A stretch of DNA of 64,000 nt from Haliclystus octoradiatus (taxonomy: Eukaryota > Cnidaria > Staurozoa > Stauromedusae > Haliclystidae). Of this stretch, positions 59,601 through 64,000 are shown in pieces. Below the pieces are notes generated by a model. The model did not search any database. It was not told the DNA's origin and saw nothing but the letters and a program-made list of their open reading frames with translations. The position numbers were made by a program, and so were the translations under genes. Within the stretch, counting starts at the first letter, position 1; each line of letters starts with the position of its first letter. The stretch spans positions 2,772,501 through 2,836,500 of the forward strand of contig OU744454.1 of NCBI GenBank assembly GCA_916610825.1. Direction: 5' to 3'.

Positions 59601-62600
59601 TGAGGTGAACACATGTAGGGGAGAGTGCTCAATGTTTGTTAAGACAGAGCATAATATAGAATAGACACAAAGATGAAGCAAAAGCCTTTGACAAGACTAG
59701 ATATAATAATATAATATAATATAATATGAGGTGAACACATGTAGGTGAGAGTGCTCAATGTTTGTTAAGACAGAGCATAATATAGAATAGACACAAAGAT
59801 GAAGCAAAAGCCTTTGACAAGACTAGATATAATAATATAATATAATATAATATGAGGTGAACACATGTAGGTGAGAGTGCTCAATGTTTGTTAAGACAGA
59901 GCATAATATAGAATAGACACAAAGATGAGGCAAAAGCCTTTTTTGTTACTCGGAGTTTCGCGCGTTTACTTTGCGTTTATCAACCGTCTGATGAACGCAA
60001 AGTAAACGCGTGGAACTCCGAGTAACGGAAAATGCTTTTGCCTCATCTTTGTGTCTATTCAATTCACTATTATAATGATTCTATTTCAACATGCTGGACC
60101 ATTATTTGAACGTAGAGACATTCCACCATTGAGTTATTATTGACCATAAAATGTAATGTTGTAATGTTACCATGACAACCTATAATCCATGACGTGTTTT
60201 CATGACAACAATCATCTGATGGCGTGCAATAGAATGCCTAGATCATTCAAGACATGCACTTTATAATAATATTACATTTTCAAAAAATAAATACAAACAT
60301 GTGTGCACCGACTAGGAATCAAACCCCGGCCCCCCACACAGAGTGCGGACACTCTGCCGCTGAGCTACCAGTGCAATGGTGTCATTTCTATAATTATAAT
60401 TATCATTATAGCACTCGTGTCATTTCTAGGTCCTATAATACAAACCATGCTATACTGTATATAACTGAGCAAAAAAGACATGCGGCTTCTATATACAGGT
60501 AGCTGCTTTAGCAGGGCTGATTAATGTAGTCCAATACTTTAAGTTAATTTGTATTTTTAGGAAATAAGATTCGAGCGGAATTTAGTGTCCAGTACCTTAC
60601 AACAGGTGACTATGCTGGAGATTCTCACACATTCGTAAGTTTTGCTGATTGATATAATTCAGTTAATTAATTCTGTTAAATAATATAATAATCATAACTT
60701 TTTTTCAATCTTATTTTTTAAAGTCAAATTACATGATTACATATTATTGTACATTTTGCAGAAGTTATGCACAATTAGGAAAATGTCCATGGACTATTTA
60801 CAAATTCATCAGCTACTCACGAACAGTTTTGATTCATTTCTCACAGAATTCTTGAATTACAAATAATCCATGAACTTGGATATTATAAAGTAGTCATAAA
60901 GTTCATTAAATTCATCGGTAAATTTTTGGACTTTTCATGAAAAGTTCATGATCTTACTCATGAACTGGGACATGAACTTTTCCCGTTCATGAACCTTTGT
61001 CAAATTCATGAGCTCTCATTGAATGCTTAATTTGGTCAACTAATTACAGACAGTTCATGAACCAGTTCATGAACTTTGGGTAAGGTTCATGGACTGTCAA
61101 CCAAAACTTGAGTTCATGAAATGTGTTTTCATGAACCTAGATTAACAAACTTTTCATGGGCAGTTCATAAACTTTTCACTAAGTTCATGAACAGTTCATG
61201 AACTGTTCATGAACTTTTTTTGCAGGTGTATGTTTGAATGATCAGTTTATTTTGATAATAATGGTTATCTTGATGTTGTTTTCTAGCTTCATTTATACAC
61301 GCTGGGTACAAATACAACTGAGGTGATTTTTGAAGAATTTTTCTTTTCTGGTCACTTTGGCACACACATTTGTGAAAATCGTAAGTTTACATTCCAATGA
61401 TAGATCTACTCTAAAATATACCATTTTTAAATTGAATGCAAACACTACCTTTGCGACGTTTCCTTAGGTGCAAATGTATTTCAAATTGAATTTTATAATG
61501 ATTTTATTTTTACGATGTCAAACTAAAAGGCATATATGTCATGACGTCAGTACTCATATTTCTTCTTCAACTAATTTAAATGAAAAGTAATACAGTCAAA
61601 CCTGTTATAACAGTCATCTCTATACATCGGCCACCTGTCTATATCGGTCACTTTTGCAATGTCTAAAATAGTATTTTCTATTGAATTGAACCTGTATATA
61701 GGCCACCTGTCTATAGTGGTCAATTTATCTACCTCTTAAAGCTGGCCGCTATATACAGGTTTAACTGTAGTGATGTTATAAACATGTGGCAGAATAAACA
61801 TAATAACATTGATAGCTCAGTCAGTTCTTATCGGATCGACTTCAAACTTTGACAAATTTACTCTTTCATTTGTTTTACATTAGAACCAGTAACATCTATT
61901 TATAAGAGTTGGGCCACTCTTTCATGTGCCGCTCTCGGCTCCCGTTGGACATAGGTATGCCAGTCACATGAGTTTTTAGACACCATTGGTATGCCAGTCA
62001 AAGACAGGCTCGCGAGATTTGAACATTTTGAAAATTTTTTGTTCAAAAGCAAACCTCGTTTTCAATGGAACAAAAATGGCAATTTTCAAGCCTCCAAACT
62101 TGCGTGTCGCAACTCTTATAAAGTATGGCTCTGATTAGAACCACTTCACCAATCATTTTTTTGAAGGCAAAGTTTTATATCCCATAGAACCAAAATGATG
62201 ATATGCTTGTAAATAGAAAACTGTTTTCTCTTTTAGTTGAATATACTGGGTTAGAAGCAACTATGAATGTAAGCCGTTGTATTAAATCGTTTCCACTTGA
62301 TTTATATGGCTCAGCATGCTATTATGAAGTAACACCTGGCATTTATGGCTTATATACAACAATGTTTGATCCATGTAATGTACCATACTACGTTGCAATT
62401 GGTGCATTCATACCTGCACTAAATACAACTATTGTTGAATTTTACACTGGTACTAAAACTGATGAGATTGTTACTGTCACTGGTAAGTCCACAATCAGAA
62501 TGACATTGTCCTTAGGAGAGTAGGATAATAATTTACGGCATGTTTTAATGACCTTACATTATTAAGGGGTACCCCTGCAAAAACAGTCCGGGAGTTCATG

Positions 62601-63766
62601 AACAGCTCATGAACTGTCTGTGAGGGTCCATGAACAGTTCAGAAGAATTGGAACCATTTAATGTTTATGAACTGTTCATGAACTCCTGAACTGTTTTTTG
62701 CAGGGTAGGAAAAATTATCACCAGTAATATAAATTAAGTTATTATATTTACAAATTAGAAAGGTAATTTGAATCATGATTCTTAAAAAGTACCGGTATTT
62801 TAAATATTGAATATTGATGTTTAATGAACAATATATAATTTATGTTAAAAATATTTTTATTTACAAATTAAGAGAAGTTGAAGAGGAATGCTAATGAATT
62901 ATCTCGGATGACAGAGCGACTGGTCTTCTTTGTTCATATCTGATTGGCTGTAGTCAGGGTCCGACAAAAGGGGGGATCCTGGGATCCTAGATCCCGGAAG
63001 GCTAGACCAAATTCAGAAGAAAATTGATGTTTTTAATGATTTTCTGGTCAAACCTCAACAAGTAAATTCAGAAGAAAAAGTTTAAATGCCCCTAGGATTC
63101 CAGAAGGCTGAACCTTTTGTCGGACCCTGGCTGTGACTCAAATCCTCTGATTATCAACTCAGCCTTTACTTTATCAAAAACATCAGAAACAACATAGGCC
63201 TACTTTGTCTAAACTTATTAGAGTAATATACCTTCTTAATTACCATTAGTTTATCCTTGTTAATATCATTACTGTTAACAAACATATTTGTCAAATCCTT
63301 TGCCCAAAAGGTGACCTTTTTCAACTGATATATTACGGATCTGGAAATGATCTACAATGGAACTAGAGTCAAGTTTCACATCGTTATTTATCTTCAGGCA
63401 ATTTAAAACAATTAACAGCAGAATTTTATACAATGGACGTTATTAAAATAGCAATAGGTCTAACATAGTCAATTACCAATCAACTATCATATGAATGGAT
63501 TTTTGTAGTCTAGTTGAGATAAGTTGCCTGATGGTCGTCGAACAGTGTGAATCTTGAAGTAGCTTGGTTCTAGCATGTTTCATTTTTGACTCATTCTATA
63601 TGCTCCGATTGTTATATGCTTCGAGTGTGGAACAATCCCACTGTATTAGACCTATTTATTATATTTGTTATGTTTTCATGATCTATTTCTAGAAGCTGAT
63701 CAATGTGGATTTGTTTTGGATTATTTTGTTGAGCCTGGAAGTAATGGCCACAAACAGAAAGTTCAG
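56654..63766 (+). CDS. Unrecognised type I membrane glycoprotein, gene 2 (first 6 exons; cut by window end)
   Basis: Tandem paralogue of gene 1. Exons: 56654-56705, 58060-58260, 60561-60634, 61287-61380, 62237-62482, 63693-63766, then GTATGC. Phases match gene 1 exactly; exons 4, 5 and 6 have the same lengths (94, 246, 74). Exon 1 encodes a short signal peptide (MMHIANVVITIILIGLT). Conserved words: SHYNAMCIHDGVAYLL, DFIVTIIQPL, GDYAGD, CYYEV, GLYTTMFDPC, VPYYV, FYTGTKTDEIV, QCGFVLDY. All eight cysteines of the shared part are kept. By eye about 37 of 82 residues of exon 5 are identical between copies. N-glycosylation sites NNT, NDT, NTT, NVS support an exported ectodomain. The remaining four exons, including the TM segment, should lie beyond 64000. 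Confidence 0.78.
58318..58396. mobile_element. Family B-like fragment
   Basis: TTCATGAACTCATGAACTTT words directly before a family D SINE; no intact ends. Confidence 0.4.
58397..58622 (+). mobile_element. Family D tRNA-derived SINE, complete
   Basis: GCGGCCTTGGTGTAATGGCT (box A), CGGGTTCAATCCCTGTCC (box B), body as at 43426, A-rich tail AAATAAAAAAAAATAAAA. Confidence 0.85.
58668..58860. mobile_element. Family F element copy (reverse)
   Basis: ATTGTGAAAACACCACCAAA and AAAACCATGAAAACATCCTG, inverse of the 20785 copy. Confidence 0.55.
59070..59945. repeat. Tandem array, period 126 bp, seven units
   Basis: The word GAGGTGAACACATGTA recurs at 59098, 59224, 59350, 59476, 59602, 59728 and 59854, exactly 126 bases apart. 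Units are almost identical (a few substitutions, e.g. GTAGGTG/GTATGTG/GTAGGGG). Each unit joins a TAATATAATA stretch, the arm of the family G hairpin element and GACAAGACTAGATA. In intron 2 of membrane-protein gene 2. Confidence 0.95.
59854..60055. mobile_element. Family G hairpin element at the end of the array
   Basis: The last unit continues into GTTACTCGGAGTTTCGCGCG, the loop TTTATCAACCGTCTGATGAA, and the inverse arm ending CCTCATCTTTGTGTCTATTC. The far arm is truncated. Confidence 0.8.
60296..60380 (-). mobile_element. tRNA-like SINE head (second family), inverted
   Basis: Minus strand reads GGTAGCTCAGCGGCAGAGTG (box A) and GGGGTTTGATTCCTAGTCGG (box B), then CACACATGTTTGTATTT as at 45545. 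Not a standard tRNA fold. Confidence 0.55.
60774..61226. mobile_element. Long family B-related region
   Basis: Many TTCATGAAC/GTTCATGAACTTT words with CATGAACTTTTTTTGCAGGT at the right end; probably several overlapping copies. Confidence 0.55.
61591..61769 (-). mobile_element. Family A MITE copy
   Basis: TACAGTCAAACCTGTTATAA to CAGGTTTAACTGTA. Confidence 0.82.
61800..62130. mobile_element. Family H dispersed repeat, copy 2
   Basis: TTATAAGAGTTGGGCCACTC, CTCTCGGCTCCCGTTGGACA, CAGTCACATGAGTTTTTAGA, AGGCTCGCGAGATTTGAACA; extended version of 9920-10100. Confidence 0.6.
62572..62705. mobile_element. Family B palindromic element copy
   Basis: CCCCTGCAAAAACAGTCCGG at left, CTGAACTGTTTTTTGCAGGG at right. 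Confidence 0.8.
62955..63129. mobile_element. Family C element copy, intact ends
   Basis: CAGGGTCCGACAAAAGGGGG at left, CTTTTGTCGGACCCTG at right. Flanks GCTGTAGT and GCTGTGAC are similar 8-mers, possibly a worn target duplication. Confidence 0.8.
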
Positions 63767-63788
63767 GTATGCATGATTGAGCTCTCTT

Positions 63789-63971
63789 CCCTGCAATAAA
63801 CATTCCGAGAGCACATGAACAGTTTATGAACGTTCAGTGGCCCCACATTTACATGAACTGTTCAGGAACTGTTCATGAATGGTCTGTGAGGGTCCATGAA
63901 CAGTTCAGGGAAATTGGAGCCATTTAACGTCCATGAACTGTTCATGAACTCCTGAACTATTTTGCACAGGG
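63789..63971. mobile_element. Family B palindromic element copy
   Basis: CCCTGCAATAAACATTCCGA at left, CTGAACTATTTTGCACAGGG at right; begins 23 bases after the last exon in the window. Confidence 0.75.
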
Positions 63972-64000
63972 ATATGCTCTATCCATCCATTGATCAACTC

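Noticed and set aside
59070-59945. Regular array resembling a CRISPR locus
   Set aside because: The 126-bp units are contiguous and near-identical along their full length, with no unique spacers, and the genome is animal.
60296-60380. Possible tRNA gene on the minus strand
   Set aside because: Same head as at 45545; the acceptor stem and anticodon loop are not canonical, so called SINE-derived.

Overview
This is an intron-containing, AT-rich nuclear genome window from an invertebrate animal. Reasons: long GT-AG introns, AATAAA-type poly(A) signals, tRNA-derived SINEs, many MITE-like elements, and metazoan genes (propionyl-CoA carboxylase alpha, ULK3, an SLC29 transporter, gustatory-receptor-like 7-TM proteins). 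The word TAGGCCTA is frequent, but I cannot fix the phylum from sequence alone. A vertebrate is unlikely. All exon boundaries were read by hand; each chain keeps frame across every junction.

Layout. (1) 1-10940, +: the 3' half of PCCA, 13 exons, ending in a biotinyl domain. (2) 12138-16912: a compact, repeat-poor block with three single-exon genes: an SLC29 nucleoside transporter (+), an unrecognised 138-aa basic protein (+) and ULK3 (-). (3) 17306-41599: two convergent (tail-to-tail) paralogues of a 7-TM family that I assign to the gustatory-receptor-like (GRL) superfamily. Each has 12 exons with the same phases; six exon lengths are identical and six differ. (4) 42202-63766: two head-to-tail paralogues of a type I membrane glycoprotein family that I do not recognise. 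The first is complete (10 exons, 495 aa). The second is cut by the window edge after exon 6. Intron phases and cysteines match over the shared part.

Introns and intergenic DNA are packed with repeats. Family A is a MITE of about 180 bp with pogo/Tc1-like ends flanked by TA. Family B is palindromic and built from TTCATGAACTG words. Family C has CAGGGTCCGACAAAAG ends and in one case an 8-bp target duplication. Family D and E are tRNA-derived SINEs. Others include a hairpin element whose arm has been amplified into a 126-bp tandem array, two small elements with 9-bp target duplications, and a 994-bp hAT-like element nested in family C. One intron of the membrane-protein gene is almost wholly an (ATT)n tract of 420 bp.

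The most interesting content is the undescribed membrane-protein pair next to the GRL pair, with divergent promoters separated by about 600 bp, and the clear record of nested transposition. No operon-like logic links the genes. The clusters look like products of local duplication.
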